Below, in pieces: positions 1-9,428 of a DNA stretch of 64,000 nt. This stretch comes from Muribaculaceae bacterium (GTDB lineage Bacteria > Bacteroidota > Bacteroidia > Bacteroidales > Muribaculaceae): positions 1-64,000 of the forward strand of contig JAEDFO010000005.1 in assembly GCA_016292745.1 (NCBI GenBank), written 5' to 3'. Made by a program: the position numbers and the translations under genes. Positions within the stretch are counted from its first letter, which is position 1, and each line of letters starts with the position of its first letter. The notes under the pieces were generated by a model. That model saw only the letters and a list, made by a program, of their open reading frames with translations. It was not told the DNA's origin and did no database searches.

Positions 1-563
1 AGATTCATGAATGAGCGGAAATGGTCCTGAAGCCTATTGTATTTCGAGTTACCCGATTCATCGCCATAGCGGTCAATCATGTCGGCAACAAAGCACAGCA
101 GGCATCGCACCTGGCACAAGGCTTGCTCGTTGCGATACACTCCACTGGCATTACGATAAATGATGTCAAGGTTATCTACAATATTGGTGATATAACGCAG
201 TTGCATGGTGTTTACCACCTGCGACCCACGCAAATTCGACACCCGATGGCTGTGCAACGCCTCGAGCACACGCAATTCCATACGCACTATGGCCGAGCTT
301 ATCATCACATTGTCAAGCTTAAGCAACCGAGCTTCGAAATCGTCACTCACTCGCTTGAACTCTACCACCTCACCCGGGAAAAACATACACGACATTTCTT
401 TCGTAAGCTGGAAATGCTCAAGATTTATATCAATATCTACACTTCCGTGCAATACGAACATAAACGTTATCACCGTCGATTTCATCGATTGATTCCGGAA
501 ATCATCGGCATCATATCTGTCTATCTCGAAATGCTCGTCACTCTTTATCTCTAATATGCTCAT
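1..563 (-). CDS. AraC-family transcriptional regulator, N-terminal part (cut by window edge)
   Basis: The minus frame is open from an ATG at 563-561 to the window edge, giving 187 residues and no stop. It starts MSILEIKSDEHFEIDRYDA and contains MFFPGEVVEF followed by FEARLLKLD. This layout is typical of the N-terminal ligand-sensing domain of Bacteroidetes AraC regulators; the C-terminal helix-turn-helix would lie beyond position 1. A sigma-ABfr -7 box lies 35 bases upstream. It is encoded downstream of the MATE pump on the same strand, 155 bases away, so it may regulate that pump, which is inference only. The long plus-strand frame over the same bases is a shadow. The family call is moderately sure; the ligand is unknown. 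Confidence 0.7.
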   Translation of the reverse strand, partial: MSILEIKSDEHFEIDRYDADDFRNQSMKSTVITFMFVLHGSVDIDINLEHFQLTKEMSCMFFPGEVVEFKRVSDDFEARLLKLDNVMISSAIVRMELRVLEALHSHRVSNLRGSQVVNTMQLRYITNIVDNLDIIYRNASGVYRNEQALCQVRCLLCFVADMIDRYGDESGNSKYNRLQDHFRSFMN

Positions 564-597
564 AATATTAATTTCAGCATTTTTCAGAACTACGGTT

Positions 598-605
598 CAA
601 AGATA
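598..605 (-). promoter_or_regulatory. Promoter -7 box for the araC-type gene
   Basis: The minus strand reads TATCTTTG, matching TAnnTTTG, 35 bases before the ATG. No clear TTTG is found at -33. Confidence 0.45.
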
Positions 606-650
606 AAGAGAATTATCTGATTTAGGTACTTAATTTCCCATATTAAACAC

Positions 651-675
651 TTTGTGGCGAAAAATATACCACAAA
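651..675. repeat. Inverted repeat between MATE and araC genes
   Basis: TTTGTGG (651-657) and CCACAAA (669-675) form a perfect 7-bp inverted repeat with an 11-base spacer. It lies downstream of the MATE stop and upstream of the araC promoter. There is no T-run, so an operator is as likely as a weak terminator. Confidence 0.35.
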
Positions 676-718
676 TGCCAACATTTTGGCTAATTTCAGC
701 CGAGAAAAAGCAATTTAA

Positions 719-2113
719 TCAACGATCGACGAATGCCTTGTTCATCCATTTCCTTGAGTTCCATCGACGGACAAATATTATGCCACGTATATTCTCGTCC
801 AGCACAAAGGCCACCCACATGCCCACTATGCCAAACATCAGCGACACACCAAGCACATAGCCAATGCCTACTGCCACAAGCCACTGCACAATCACACCAA
901 CGTAGAACGGATAATACACATCGCCAGCCGAACGTAGTGCAGCAGTGGCATAGATATTTATCGGACGGCCCACCTCAAGCAGTACGTCAACCCACAGAAT
1001 GGTGCATGCCAGGTTTATAACAATTGTGTTGTCGGTGAGCAACGGCACCACAAACGGTCCGGATATCGCCAATATGAGCGAGAACAGCAATGTGAAGCCC
1101 ACTGCCTTCTTCATCACATATTTTCCGCACAGATATGCCGCATGGTTGCGCCCTGCACCCACGAGCCGCCCGATGCAGATAGCACCACCCTGCGCTATTG
1201 ATATGCAGAACAGATACACAAACATTATCATGTTGACGCAATATGAGCGCGTAACAAGCGCATCCACTCCTATCATATTTATAAAATAGGTGATGACAAT
1301 CTGCGATGCATCGTACGATGCATTCTCTCCGGCCGATGGCAATCCTATGCGTAGCAGCTTGCCAAGCTCTCGCCATGGGAAGGGGCGGAACAGGCGAAGC
1401 GGAAACGACTGGATAAGATATTTGTGGACAAAAATCCACATCATCAGCATCGACACACCTCGGCAAAGCGACGTCGATATGGCAGCTCCTTCAACTCCCA
1501 GGGCAGGCATGCCTAACCGGCCGAAGATAAGCGAGTAGTTGCCCACAATGTTCAGAATATTCACAACGAGCGACACCAGCATAGGATACACCGCCTTGTC
1601 GGCGCTGCGCAACGCCGCCGACAACGTCATGGATATAGCCTGGAAAAATGCGAAAGCACCCACAATCTTCAAATAGGCGCTTCCCTCCTGCATAAGTTCG
1701 CCCTCGAGGCCCATCCAGCCAAGCACCATGCGGTCGCCAAAATGAAGGAAAGCACTCAGGAATATTCCGATAAGCAGATTCACAAACAATGCCACACCTA
1801 CCACCGTGGCCAGCTTGTCGGTCTGCCGTGCTCCGATATACTGCGAACACAGCACCGACGTACCGATGTTCACCACTTGAAATATCAGGAACACAAACAT
1901 CACTATCTGGTTAACTACACCGACAGCAGCCACACTCACATCATTGTAACGCGACAGCATGAACGTATCCACAGCGCCAAGCATCATCACAAGTAGGACC
2001 TCAATGAATATTGGCACAGCCAGACGTGCCAAGCTGCCTCGCAAGTCTGTCATATCGTCGGTGTGGCCTGTGCGGAAAATATCACGAATTGAAGAAAACG
2101 ATAAACCCAACAT
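719..2113 (-). CDS. MATE family multidrug/toxin efflux transporter
   Basis: A 464-residue integral membrane protein with about 12 hydrophobic segments and no signal peptide. The N-terminal half has the MATE pattern: ARLAVPIFIEVLLVMMLGAVDTFMLSR, here split for brevity, then the NIGTSVLCSQYIGAR region. The second half repeats the pattern (SIAQGGAICIGRLVGAGR). MATE proteins export cationic compounds in exchange for Na+ or H+ across the inner membrane. Length is normal for the family. It is divergent from the alkyltransferase gene and followed on the same strand by an AraC-type regulator. The substrate cannot be read from the sequence. Confidence 0.9.
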   Translation of the reverse strand: MLGLSFSSIRDIFRTGHTDDMTDLRGSLARLAVPIFIEVLLVMMLGAVDTFMLSRYNDVSVAAVGVVNQIVMFVFLIFQVVNIGTSVLCSQYIGARQTDKLATVVGVALFVNLLIGIFLSAFLHFGDRMVLGWMGLEGELMQEGSAYLKIVGAFAFFQAISMTLSAALRSADKAVYPMLVSLVVNILNIVGNYSLIFGRLGMPALGVEGAAISTSLCRGVSMLMMWIFVHKYLIQSFPLRLFRPFPWRELGKLLRIGLPSAGENASYDASQIVITYFINMIGVDALVTRSYCVNMIMFVYLFCISIAQGGAICIGRLVGAGRNHAAYLCGKYVMKKAVGFTLLFSLILAISGPFVVPLLTDNTIVINLACTILWVDVLLEVGRPINIYATAALRSAGDVYYPFYVGVIVQWLVAVGIGYVLGVSLMFGIVGMWVAFVLDENIRGIIFVRRWNSRKWMNKAFVDR

Positions 2114-2146
2114 ATTATTAGCCTAAAACAATCTTGAATTTCGCTG

Positions 2147-2154
2147 CAAAATTA
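2147..2154 (-). promoter_or_regulatory. Promoter -7 box for the MATE gene
   Basis: The minus strand reads TAATTTTG, 33 bases before the MATE ATG. No good -33 element was seen. Confidence 0.4.
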
Positions 2155-2196
2155 CTATTTTTATCAATAAATTAATGTTTACAACGATAAATTCGT

Positions 2197-2676
2197 ATGC
2201 ATTACCAATATTATTACGATTCTCCAATCGGGACGTTTACCATAGAGAGCAATGGCACACACATTACTCGCATATACAGGGCCGAAGGCGCAACGCAATC
2301 GGACGATATCGGCAATTGTCAACCCATCGTAATGGCTGTGGAATGGCTAAACCGCTACTTCTCCGGCTCCAACCCTGGTCCTGTTCCACCTCTGATGCCA
2401 TCAGGGAGTGAGTTTGCCTTGAACGTATACTATGCAGCATTATCAATCGGGTATTCCCACACAGCAACGTATGCCCATATAGCATCGCTGATAGGCAGCC
2501 CAGGCGCAGCACGGGCAGTTGGCAGGGCATTAGGTGCTAACCCAATAATGATAATGATTCCTTGCCACCGTATTCTCGGCAGCGACGGCTCGCTCACAGG
2601 TTTTGCAGCCGGGCTCGAGGTTAAGCGTGCACTGCTTGGCCTTGAATCGGGGCAAAGAGTGTTACCACGGCTCTAA
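2197..2676 (+). CDS. ogt: Methylated-DNA--protein-cysteine methyltransferase (O6-alkylguanine repair)
   Basis: 159 residues. The active-site motif PCHR sits at 122-125, with acceptor Cys123, inside NPIMIMIPCHRILGSDG. It is preceded by the DNA-binding helix SPGAARAVGRALGANP and followed by LTGFAAGLEVKRALLGLE. The protein transfers the alkyl group of O6-alkylguanine to Cys123 in a single suicidal reaction. The usual IPYGxTxSYxxIA loop reads SIGYSHTATYAHIA and the usual VW before it reads VYY, so this is a divergent member, though all catalytic residues are present. It is divergent from the MATE gene, and its stop overlaps the converging downstream gene by 4 bases. Ogt versus the C-terminal part of Ada is settled by the absence of an AlkA or AraC domain. 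Confidence 0.88.
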   Translation: MHYQYYYDSPIGTFTIESNGTHITRIYRAEGATQSDDIGNCQPIVMAVEWLNRYFSGSNPGPVPPLMPSGSEFALNVYYAALSIGYSHTATYAHIASLIGSPGAARAVGRALGANPIMIMIPCHRILGSDGSLTGFAAGLEVKRALLGLESGQRVLPRL

Positions 2677-3836
2677 TCCTCCTCGATAATCTGCTCCGGC
2701 TCCCATATGGTGTTCATTATGTCGAGAGCAATGGAATTTCCTTCCTCGGCAGCTGTGGCAAGCAAATCGTAATATAGGTCCATATCGTCGACAAACAGAG
2801 TAGGGTCGTTGTTTGTGGCTGCCATTTCAAGCCATTGCCATGCAAGGTCGCATTGCGGAGCCAGACATCCTTTTTCAATACCCTCAAGCAGAATGGCCTT
2901 GAAATGCGACATTCGGGTTATCACAAATGTCGACCAGTCGTTTGAAGCATCGAGGAGTGCTTTCATAGGATACATCTCCACATCTCCCTCATTGCTTATC
3001 ATATGATTTACCACATCGAGCGCCGCTTGTTCGACCTCGGTGCAGTCGAGTTTACGCCACCCGCTGTTCAGCCTATGTGCGTCACTCACTTTCAGCACTA
3101 TATCGGTGGCGCGGCGATAGCTGGTGAGCGGGCGATATTCGAATGTCATGGACAGCATGTCGACGCTCAGCATCGGATTGTTGCACATCTCGGGCTCTGT
3201 GGTCACCGATTCGCCCAGTTTCAGTGTATACTCTTTACCGGCCCAGGCAAGAACAATATGTTGCGTGGAGCAACTCAGTATCATCACCTTGCCACAGCTC
3301 TCATCGGCGCCATCGAGGGCTTTCTGCGCGGATAGCCGCGAATAGGGCACGAAAAGAGTGTTCTCGTAGTGTCCACCCACACTCATGTCGCGTGTGGTGT
3401 GGGCTGCTGTAATCATAAGTTCACATGGGTCATCAGCAGGGATATAATCTATCACGAGTTTCGGCCGTGGTTGTGATTCCTCGAGCCAACGGCAATAATC
3501 GGCTATGTGCCCGACCGAGTCCTCAAGCATTTCGTGCACATCAGCAGCGTCAACCATGCGGTCGGCGTACAGTTCCCGGATATTTTTCAGTTCAGCCGTC
3601 AATTTGACGAGCGTAGCATCGTCGCTTGCCACACCACATTCTCGGGCATAGTGTCGCAGCTGGCTTTCTGCCATATTTAGCAAAAACGCCCAGTCGTTCA
3701 GTTCCGAATCAGGTTCTTCCATTATTCTACGGATGGCACTGAACACATCGGCCACAATGGTGCTGTCGGTCGACATTTCGCGGCCGCCTATCGTGTAAAT
3801 AAAGTCCTTGGCTGAATTGTAAGCATCGTCCGTCAT
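2673..3836 (-). CDS. Hypothetical cytoplasmic protein
   Basis: 387 residues, strongly acidic, with no signal peptide or membrane segment. I do not recognise a family. The N-terminal third is helical and rich in Glu and Arg (VFSAIRRIMEEPDSELNDWA). The middle is more beta-like (KVMILSCSTQHIVLAWAGKEYTLKL, of which only part is quoted as a motif). The C-terminal 100 residues are again helical (LAWQWLEMAATNNDPTLF), loosely like Sel1/TPR repeats but without a clear repeat. It lies downstream of alaS on the same strand, 145 bases away, with its own good promoter. It is probably a soluble lineage-specific protein. Confidence 0.7.
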   Translation of the reverse strand: MTDDAYNSAKDFIYTIGGREMSTDSTIVADVFSAIRRIMEEPDSELNDWAFLLNMAESQLRHYARECGVASDDATLVKLTAELKNIRELYADRMVDAADVHEMLEDSVGHIADYCRWLEESQPRPKLVIDYIPADDPCELMITAAHTTRDMSVGGHYENTLFVPYSRLSAQKALDGADESCGKVMILSCSTQHIVLAWAGKEYTLKLGESVTTEPEMCNNPMLSVDMLSMTFEYRPLTSYRRATDIVLKVSDAHRLNSGWRKLDCTEVEQAALDVVNHMISNEGDVEMYPMKALLDASNDWSTFVITRMSHFKAILLEGIEKGCLAPQCDLAWQWLEMAATNNDPTLFVDDMDLYYDLLATAAEEGNSIALDIMNTIWEPEQIIEED

Positions 3837-3868
3837 AGCTGATAATCAATTACACTGGTTTCAATTCA

Positions 3869-3898
3869 CAAAGATATCAAAATCGGGGAATCCGCAAA
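3869..3898 (-). promoter_or_regulatory. Sigma-ABfr promoter for the 387-residue hypothetical gene
   Basis: The minus strand carries TTTG (3898-3895), an 18-base gap, then TATCTTTG (3876-3869). Both boxes match the Bacteroidetes consensus. The -7 box ends 32 bases before the ATG. Confidence 0.65.
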
Positions 3899-3981
3899 AA
3901 AAGGAGGCATGCCAAATTAATGACACACCTCCGGCAAAACACACATAATCAATAATCGGTTACGATTATTTCATTTCTTCA

Positions 3982-6600
3982 TTACAGTTTCAGAAGTTCA
4001 CGCATCTTCAGATAAGCCTGCTCAAGGCCTTCGGCATCCTTGCCACCGGCTTGTGCAAAGTGGGCTTGGCCACCGCCACCGCCCTTGATGCATTTGGCTG
4101 CCTCGCGAACCACAGCCGATGCGTTGAGTCCGCTCTTCACCAAATTCTCGCTCAACATGATTGTAAGCATTGGTTTGTCGCCTTCACGTGTGGCAGCCAG
4201 GAAGATGGTATCGTTCTTGGCATCTGCCTTTACTGCAAACGCCACACCCTTAACCACATCGGCAAGCATAATGCCTCGGCAAGATATTACATCAACTCCG
4301 TTAATGGTTTCCTTATGGTCGGTAACGTAGTTCTTTACGGTCTTTATACGTTCCTGAAGGAATTCCTCAGCTTGACGGCGCAGGTCGGCATTCTCAAGTA
4401 TCGACTTCTGGAGAGCGCTGATAACGTTAGGTGCATTGTTAAGCATCTGGCTCACCTGCTTCAATGTGTTCTGAAGTTCATCGATGGCCTTCTCGACACG
4501 TTCTCCGGTAATGGCCTCGATACGGCGGATACCGGCAGCGATGCTACTTTCGGAAACGATACGAATCATACCGATATTACCGGTGTTTGGCACATGCGTA
4601 CCACCACACAATTCTATTGAGTCGCCAAACTTGATTACACGCACCTCATCGCCATACTTCTCGCCGAACAGAGCCATTGCTCCAAGAGCTTTTGCCTCGG
4701 CTATCGGCATATTGCGACGTTCGTCGAGGGCAATAGCCTCGCGAACCTTCTTGTTGGCCAGATGCTCTACCTTCGAGATTTCTTCGGGTGTCATCTTCTG
4801 GAAGTGAGAGAAGTCGAAACGGAGCACATCGGCCGACACATACGAACCTTTCTGCTCAACGTGTGTGCCAAGCACCTCACGAAGGGCTTCATGCAGCAGG
4901 TGAGTGGCCGAGTGGTTGCAGGCAATAGCCTTGCGAGCCTCAACATCGATTGCAGCATGGAATTCGGCAGTCACATCAGCAGGAAGTTTCTTGCTCAGAT
5001 GTACGGCAAGATTGTTTTCGCGCTTGGTATCGTAAATCTCAATGGTTTCGGCATCCGACTTAAGCACGCCCTTGTCGCCAACCTGACCACCCATCTCGGC
5101 ATAGAACGGAGTGCGCGACAGCACTATCTGATAGTATGATTTGTCTTTTTGCTTAACCTTACGATAGCGAAGGATTTCAGTGTCGACGTCAAACAGATCG
5201 TAGCCAACAAATTCAGGCTCGCCCTCACGCACTGTCACCCAGTCGCCGGTTTCCACAGCAGCGGCATTGCGTGCACGCTCCTTTTGCTTAGCCATCTCGG
5301 CGTTGAACTCGTCGATATCGACATCCATATTGTTCTCCTTGAGAATAAGTTCGGTAAGGTCGAGCGGGAAGCCGTAGGTATCATAAAGGGTGAAAGCATC
5401 TTTTCCACTGATACGGTTCTTGCCGGCGGCCTTGGCATCGGCAATTACCTTCTCAATAAGTTTCATGCCGGTTTCAAGTGTACGAAGGAACGATTCTTCC
5501 TCTTCCTTGATTACCTTCTCTATCAAGTTTTTCTGAGCAATGAGCTCGGGATAAGCCTCGCCCATCGATTCGTTGAGCGTATCGAGCAAGCGATACAGGA
5601 ACGGGGTCTTCTGGCCGAGGAAAGTATAAGCATAGCGGACTGCACGGCGCAGAATACGGCGAATCACATATCCGGCCTTGGCATTCGACGGCAGCTGTGA
5701 GTCGGCAATAGAGAAGGCGATAGTGCGGATATGGTCGGCAATCACGCGCATTGCAATGTCAACCTGCTTGTCGTCGCCATACTTCTTGTCTGAGAGTTCT
5801 CCGATTTTTTTGATAAGCGGCTGGAACACGTCGGTGTCGTAGTTCGACTGCTTGCCCTGGAGAGCCATGCACAAGCGTTCGAATCCCATACCGGTATCGA
5901 TAACCTTTGCTGGCAGTGGTTCAAGCGAGCCATCAGCCTTGCGGTTATATTGCATGAACACAAGGTTCCAAATCTCAATCACCTGAGGATGGCTTTCGTT
6001 TACGAGTTCGCGACCTGGCTTCTTGGCGCGCTCTTCGTCGCTTCTAAGGTCGATATGTATTTCAGAACAAGGGCCGCAAGGACCTACATCGCCCATTTCC
6101 CAGAAATTGTCGTGGCGATTGCCGTTGATGATATGGTCTTTAGGCAGAAATTGCTCCCAATATCCGGCAGCCTCGTTGTCGCGTTCCAAGCCTTCTGGCT
6201 CATAGCCTTCAAACACAGTGGCATACAGGCGCTCAGGGTCGAGGTGCAGAACATCCACAAGATATTCCCAAGCCCACGAGATGGCTTCCTTCTTGAAATA
6301 GTCGCCGAACGACCAGTTGCCGAGCATCTCGAACATTGTGTGGTGATATGTATCGAGGCCCACCTCCTCCAAGTCGTTGTGCTTGCCGCTCACACGCAGA
6401 CACTTCTGCGAGTCGGCCACACGGCTATGCTTGCGGGGAGCATTGCCCAATATTATATCCTTAAATTGGTTCATTCCCGCATTGGTGAACATCAATGTGG
6501 GGTCATCTTTGATTACCATGGGTGCCGACGGCACTATCACATGGCCTTTACTACGAAAAAACTCTTTGTAAGATTCTCTGATTTCTTTTGCTGTAAGCAT
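3982..6600 (-). CDS. alaS: Alanyl-tRNA synthetase
   Basis: 872 residues, the normal bacterial length. The class II catalytic domain starts [18 protein letters not shown] and includes [16 protein letters not shown]. The editing domain shows the zinc-site pair [11 protein letters not shown] and ELCGGTH. The C-terminal C-Ala domain carries the glycine cluster [15 protein letters not shown]. It charges tRNA-Ala and clears Ser-tRNA-Ala. It is divergent from the M23 peptidase gene; from memory, alaS beside an M23 peptidase and a MerR gene is a recurrent Bacteroidales arrangement. The promoter overlaps that of the peptidase gene. Confidence 0.98.
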   Translation of the reverse strand: MLTAKEIRESYKEFFRSKGHVIVPSAPMVIKDDPTLMFTNAGMNQFKDIILGNAPRKHSRVADSQKCLRVSGKHNDLEEVGLDTYHHTMFEMLGNWSFGDYFKKEAISWAWEYLVDVLHLDPERLYATVFEGYEPEGLERDNEAAGYWEQFLPKDHIINGNRHDNFWEMGDVGPCGPCSEIHIDLRSDEERAKKPGRELVNESHPQVIEIWNLVFMQYNRKADGSLEPLPAKVIDTGMGFERLCMALQGKQSNYDTDVFQPLIKKIGELSDKKYGDDKQVDIAMRVIADHIRTIAFSIADSQLPSNAKAGYVIRRILRRAVRYAYTFLGQKTPFLYRLLDTLNESMGEAYPELIAQKNLIEKVIKEEEESFLRTLETGMKLIEKVIADAKAAGKNRISGKDAFTLYDTYGFPLDLTELILKENNMDVDIDEFNAEMAKQKERARNAAAVETGDWVTVREGEPEFVGYDLFDVDTEILRYRKVKQKDKSYYQIVLSRTPFYAEMGGQVGDKGVLKSDAETIEIYDTKRENNLAVHLSKKLPADVTAEFHAAIDVEARKAIACNHSATHLLHEALREVLGTHVEQKGSYVSADVLRFDFSHFQKMTPEEISKVEHLANKKVREAIALDERRNMPIAEAKALGAMALFGEKYGDEVRVIKFGDSIELCGGTHVPNTGNIGMIRIVSESSIAAGIRRIEAITGERVEKAIDELQNTLKQVSQMLNNAPNVISALQKSILENADLRRQAEEFLQERIKTVKNYVTDHKETINGVDVISCRGIMLADVVKGVAFAVKADAKNDTIFLAATREGDKPMLTIMLSENLVKSGLNASAVVREAAKCIKGGGGGQAHFAQAGGKDAEGLEQAYLKMRELLKL

Positions 6601-6642
6601 ATTATTGCCTTATTTGGAAATTTTTCTGATTATTTGCTACTC

Positions 6643-6659
6643 TTAAACTAAAAGTTTAA
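6643..6659. repeat. Inverted repeat in the alaS leader
   Basis: TTAAACT (6643-6649) and AGTTTAA (6653-6659) form a perfect 7-bp inverted repeat with a 3-base loop. It falls within the predicted 5' leader of alaS, about 40 bases before the start codon. It may be a leader hairpin or an operator. Confidence 0.35.
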
Positions 6660-6678
6660 CTTTACACAAAACAATTTA

Positions 6679-6710
6679 CAAAAGTAGTTGAAAGATATTA
6701 TTTTTGCAAA
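6679..6710 (-). promoter_or_regulatory. Sigma-ABfr promoter for alaS
   Basis: The minus strand carries TTTG (6710-6707), a 20-base gap, then TACTTTTG (6686-6679). The leader to the alaS ATG would be about 70 bases. Confidence 0.65.
6699..6706 (+). promoter_or_regulatory. Promoter -7 box for the M23 peptidase gene
   Basis: TATTTTTG matches TAnnTTTG. A weak -33 match, TTTA (6675-6678), lies 20 bases upstream, on top of the alaS -7 box. The TTG at 6704-6706 is part of this box, which argues against it being a start codon. Confidence 0.55.
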
Positions 6711-6730
6711 AAAATACCATATCAAGGGCA

Positions 6731-7702
6731 GTGAGCAAGAAAATATATTATCATTACAACGAAGCCACCCAGATTTTCGAGCGTGTGTACCTCACGCTTA
6801 AGCAACGTATTGCAATCTTTGCCCGACAGCTCGGTGTGGGCTGCCTAATCGGCGTGCTGCTGTTCCTTGTGGTGTATTACGTTATCGATTTCCCTCGTGA
6901 AAAGCAACTTAAGATGCAAAACGACGAACTGCGAACGCAATATGAGATTCTGTCTTCGCGAATGAACCGCTCGCTTGATGTTCTTTCCGACATTCAGCAA
7001 CGCGACGACAATTTCTATCGAGTGATGATGGAAACCGATAAGGTGCCTTCGGCCATACGTTATAGCGGGCTGGCTAACGAGGCACGGTACAACGAGCTGC
7101 GCAAGCTGTCGGATGCCGACCTGATTATCGGCGTCACCAAGAAAATCGACCGTATTGAACGAATGCTATACAGCCAGATTAAATCGTTCAACGAACTCAC
7201 CGGACTGGCTTCGAGCCGAAAGGACCGCCTCGACCACATTCCCGCCATCCAGCCAATTTCACAAAAAGACATGAAGCAGATGGCTTCGGGCTACGGCTAC
7301 CGACGCGACCCTGTTTACGGAATCAGCAAATTCCATGAAGGCCTCGACTTTGCCGCTAACACAGGAACTCCGGTATATGCCACCGGAAACGGCACCGTGA
7401 CAGTGGCTAAATGGAACAGCGGTTACGGCAATTGCATCGACATTTCTCACGGATTCAACTACGTGAGCCGATATGCCCATCTCAGCAAGATGAATGTAAA
7501 GCCGGGGCAGACGGTGAAACGTGGCGATAAAATCGGCGAGGTGGGCAACACCGGTAAATCCACCGGGCCGCACCTCCACTACGAGGTCCGGTTCAAAGAC
7601 GTTCCCCAAAACCCCATCAACTATTATTTCTACGACATAACTCCCGACCAGTACATAAAGCTCATACAACAAGCCGAAAATGCTGGTCACGTAATGGACT
7701 GA
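6731..7702 (+). CDS. M23 family (LytM-type) peptidoglycan endopeptidase, membrane-anchored
   Basis: 323 residues from the GTG at 6731. The frame is open back to a TTG at 6704, but that TTG is inside the -7 promoter box, and the family normally begins SKKIYYHYNE, so GTG is preferred. Order of parts: short cytoplasmic tail, one membrane segment (GVGCLIGVLLFLVVYYVI), a coiled coil (about residues 55-90), then the LytM domain with the zinc ligands in FHEGLDFAA and HLHYEV, plus GNTGKSTGPHLHYE. It likely cleaves peptide cross-links of peptidoglycan in the periplasm or activates such an enzyme. The MerR gene follows 5 bases after its stop, so the two form an operon. Confidence 0.9.
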   Translation: MSKKIYYHYNEATQIFERVYLTLKQRIAIFARQLGVGCLIGVLLFLVVYYVIDFPREKQLKMQNDELRTQYEILSSRMNRSLDVLSDIQQRDDNFYRVMMETDKVPSAIRYSGLANEARYNELRKLSDADLIIGVTKKIDRIERMLYSQIKSFNELTGLASSRKDRLDHIPAIQPISQKDMKQMASGYGYRRDPVYGISKFHEGLDFAANTGTPVYATGNGTVTVAKWNSGYGNCIDISHGFNYVSRYAHLSKMNVKPGQTVKRGDKIGEVGNTGKSTGPHLHYEVRFKDVPQNPINYYFYDITPDQYIKLIQQAENAGHVMD

Positions 7703-7707
7703 TTATC

Positions 7708-8043
7708 ATGGAAGATTTGACGAAAAACTACTACAAGATCGGCGAAGTGGCCGAGATTCTCGGCATTCCTGCTTCCACTCTGCGCTTCTGGGAAAAAGAA
7801 TTCACTATCATCAAGCCCAAACGCAACTCGAAGAACACCCGCTTCTACACCCCCGAAGATGTGGAAACCATTAAAATGGTGTACTATCTGGTAAAGGAAA
7901 AAGGATTGAAACTCGATGCCGCTCAGCAGCAAATCAGGGTCAACCGTCATAATGTGTCGCAACGAAGCGAAGTTATCAACCGTCTGAAATCGGTGCGTAA
8001 CCAGCTGCAGGATATGCTCGACGCCATCAACAAAATTCGTTGA
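7708..8043 (+). CDS. MerR family transcriptional regulator
   Basis: 111 residues. The N-terminal winged helix is clear: YYKIGEVAEILGIPASTLRFWEKEF, of which ILGIPASTLRFWEKEF is the helix-turn-helix core. The sequence TRFYTPEDVETIKMVYYLVKEKGLKLDAA is the wing and helix that follow. The C-terminus is a short dimerisation coil with no cysteine-based metal site and no ligand domain, so it is a small MerR of the Bacteroidetes type. It starts 5 bases after the M23 peptidase stop and is co-transcribed with it, so a role in envelope control is likely (inference). Confidence 0.9.
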   Translation: MEDLTKNYYKIGEVAEILGIPASTLRFWEKEFTIIKPKRNSKNTRFYTPEDVETIKMVYYLVKEKGLKLDAAQQQIRVNRHNVSQRSEVINRLKSVRNQLQDMLDAINKIR

Positions 8044-8102
8044 CAACCGCAAAATAATAACATCATTGTGAGTTATTCGTTTTAACTATTAATCCCCGCA
8101 AC

Positions 8103-9428
8103 ATGAAAGAATTCGAGAATCTCAACATAGCGATAGCCGGAACAGGATATGTAGGGCTCAGCATCGCAACTCTCCTTGCCCAACACCACAAAGTTACTGC
8201 AGTGGACGTGCTCAAGGATAAAGTCGACAAAATCAACAGCCACATATCCCCCATACAGGACGAATACATCGAGCGATACCTCCGCGAAAAGTCGTTGAAT
8301 CTCAACGCCACTCTCGACGGACGACGAGCCTATGCCGACGCCGACTTTGTGGTTATTGCCGCACCAACAAACTACGACCCGGTGAAAAACTATTTCGACA
8401 CTTCGCACGTTGAGGAGGTTATCGACATTGTGCTCGAGGTTAACCCCGACGCTGTAATGGTGATTAAAAGCACCATCCCCGTAGGCTACACCAACAGCCT
8501 ATACCGCAAATATGCCCTGAAAGGTGCTTCGAAACTCAATCTGCTATTCTCGCCGGAATTTCTGCGCGAAAGCAAAGCGCTATACGATAACCTCTACCCT
8601 TCGCGAATTATTGTCGGCTGCCCTAAGCTCTCCGACAATCCCGAATCGGCCGACGACAATGCTGCCATCACAAGGCTAACCGACCTTAACGTACTCGAAC
8701 AGGCTGCCAGAACCTTTGCCCGGCTGCTTCAGCAAGGCGCCGAAAAGACCGACATCCCCACCCTGTTCATGGGGTGCAAGGAAGCTGAAGCGGTGAAACT
8801 GTTTGCCAACACGTATCTGGCTCTACGTGTGAGCTACTTCAACGAGCTCGACACTTACGCCGAGATGAAAGGGCTCGATTCCAGGTCGATTATTGATGGA
8901 GTAGGCCTCGACCCGCGCATCGGCACTCATTACAACAATCCCTCGTTTGGCTACGGAGGATATTGCTTGCCAAAGGACACCAAGCAGCTGCTGGCCAACT
9001 ACAAGGATATACCCGAAAACCTCATCGAGGCCATCGTGGAAAGCAACCGCACCCGAAAGGACTATATCGCCGACGCCGTACTGAGCATGGCCGGATACTA
9101 CAACTACCGCTCCGACATTGGATTCGACGTGTCAAAGGAACGTAACTGCGTTATCGGTGTATACCGCCTGACGATGAAGAGCAACAGCGACAACTTCCGC
9201 CAATCGGCAATCCAGGGCATAATGAAACGTATAAAAGCAAAAGGGGCCGAGGTAATTATCTACGAGCCAACCCTTGAGGACGGTTCCACATTTTTCGGCA
9301 GCAAAGTGATTAACGACATCGCAAAATTCAAAGAGCAGAGCCAGGTGATTATTGCCAACCGCTACGATTCGTGCCTCGACGATGTGCAGCAGAAGGTGTA
9401 TACACGCGACATCTTCCGTCGCGACTAA
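8103..9428 (+). CDS. ugd: UDP-glucose 6-dehydrogenase (nucleotide-sugar dehydrogenase)
   Basis: 441 residues. The NAD-binding motif GTGYVGLS is at 13-20, and the substrate-binding block [22 protein letters not shown] is near 149-170 (the first twenty define it). The catalytic Cys288 lies in [14 protein letters not shown]. The family oxidises UDP-glucose to UDP-glucuronate in two NAD-dependent steps for capsule or LPS precursors. The short spacing in [14 protein letters not shown] favours UDP-glucose over UDP-ManNAc as substrate. It follows the MerR gene by 59 bases with no clear promoter in between. Its stop overlaps the converging mmcQ gene by 4 bases. Confidence 0.88.
   Translation: MKEFENLNIAIAGTGYVGLSIATLLAQHHKVTAVDVLKDKVDKINSHISPIQDEYIERYLREKSLNLNATLDGRRAYADADFVVIAAPTNYDPVKNYFDTSHVEEVIDIVLEVNPDAVMVIKSTIPVGYTNSLYRKYALKGASKLNLLFSPEFLRESKALYDNLYPSRIIVGCPKLSDNPESADDNAAITRLTDLNVLEQAARTFARLLQQGAEKTDIPTLFMGCKEAEAVKLFANTYLALRVSYFNELDTYAEMKGLDSRSIIDGVGLDPRIGTHYNNPSFGYGGYCLPKDTKQLLANYKDIPENLIEAIVESNRTRKDYIADAVLSMAGYYNYRSDIGFDVSKERNCVIGVYRLTMKSNSDNFRQSAIQGIMKRIKAKGAEVIIYEPTLEDGSTFFGSKVINDIAKFKEQSQVIIANRYDSCLDDVQQKVYTRDIFRRD

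Noticed and set aside
21-554. A 177-codon plus-strand frame
   Set aside because: The minus strand carries the AraC-type sensor domain with better composition and a promoter; the plus frame is its shadow.
3903-3932. GGAGG...CCTCC hairpin between alaS and the next gene
   Set aside because: Only 5 bp pair, with mismatches inside and no T-run, so it is too weak to call a terminator.
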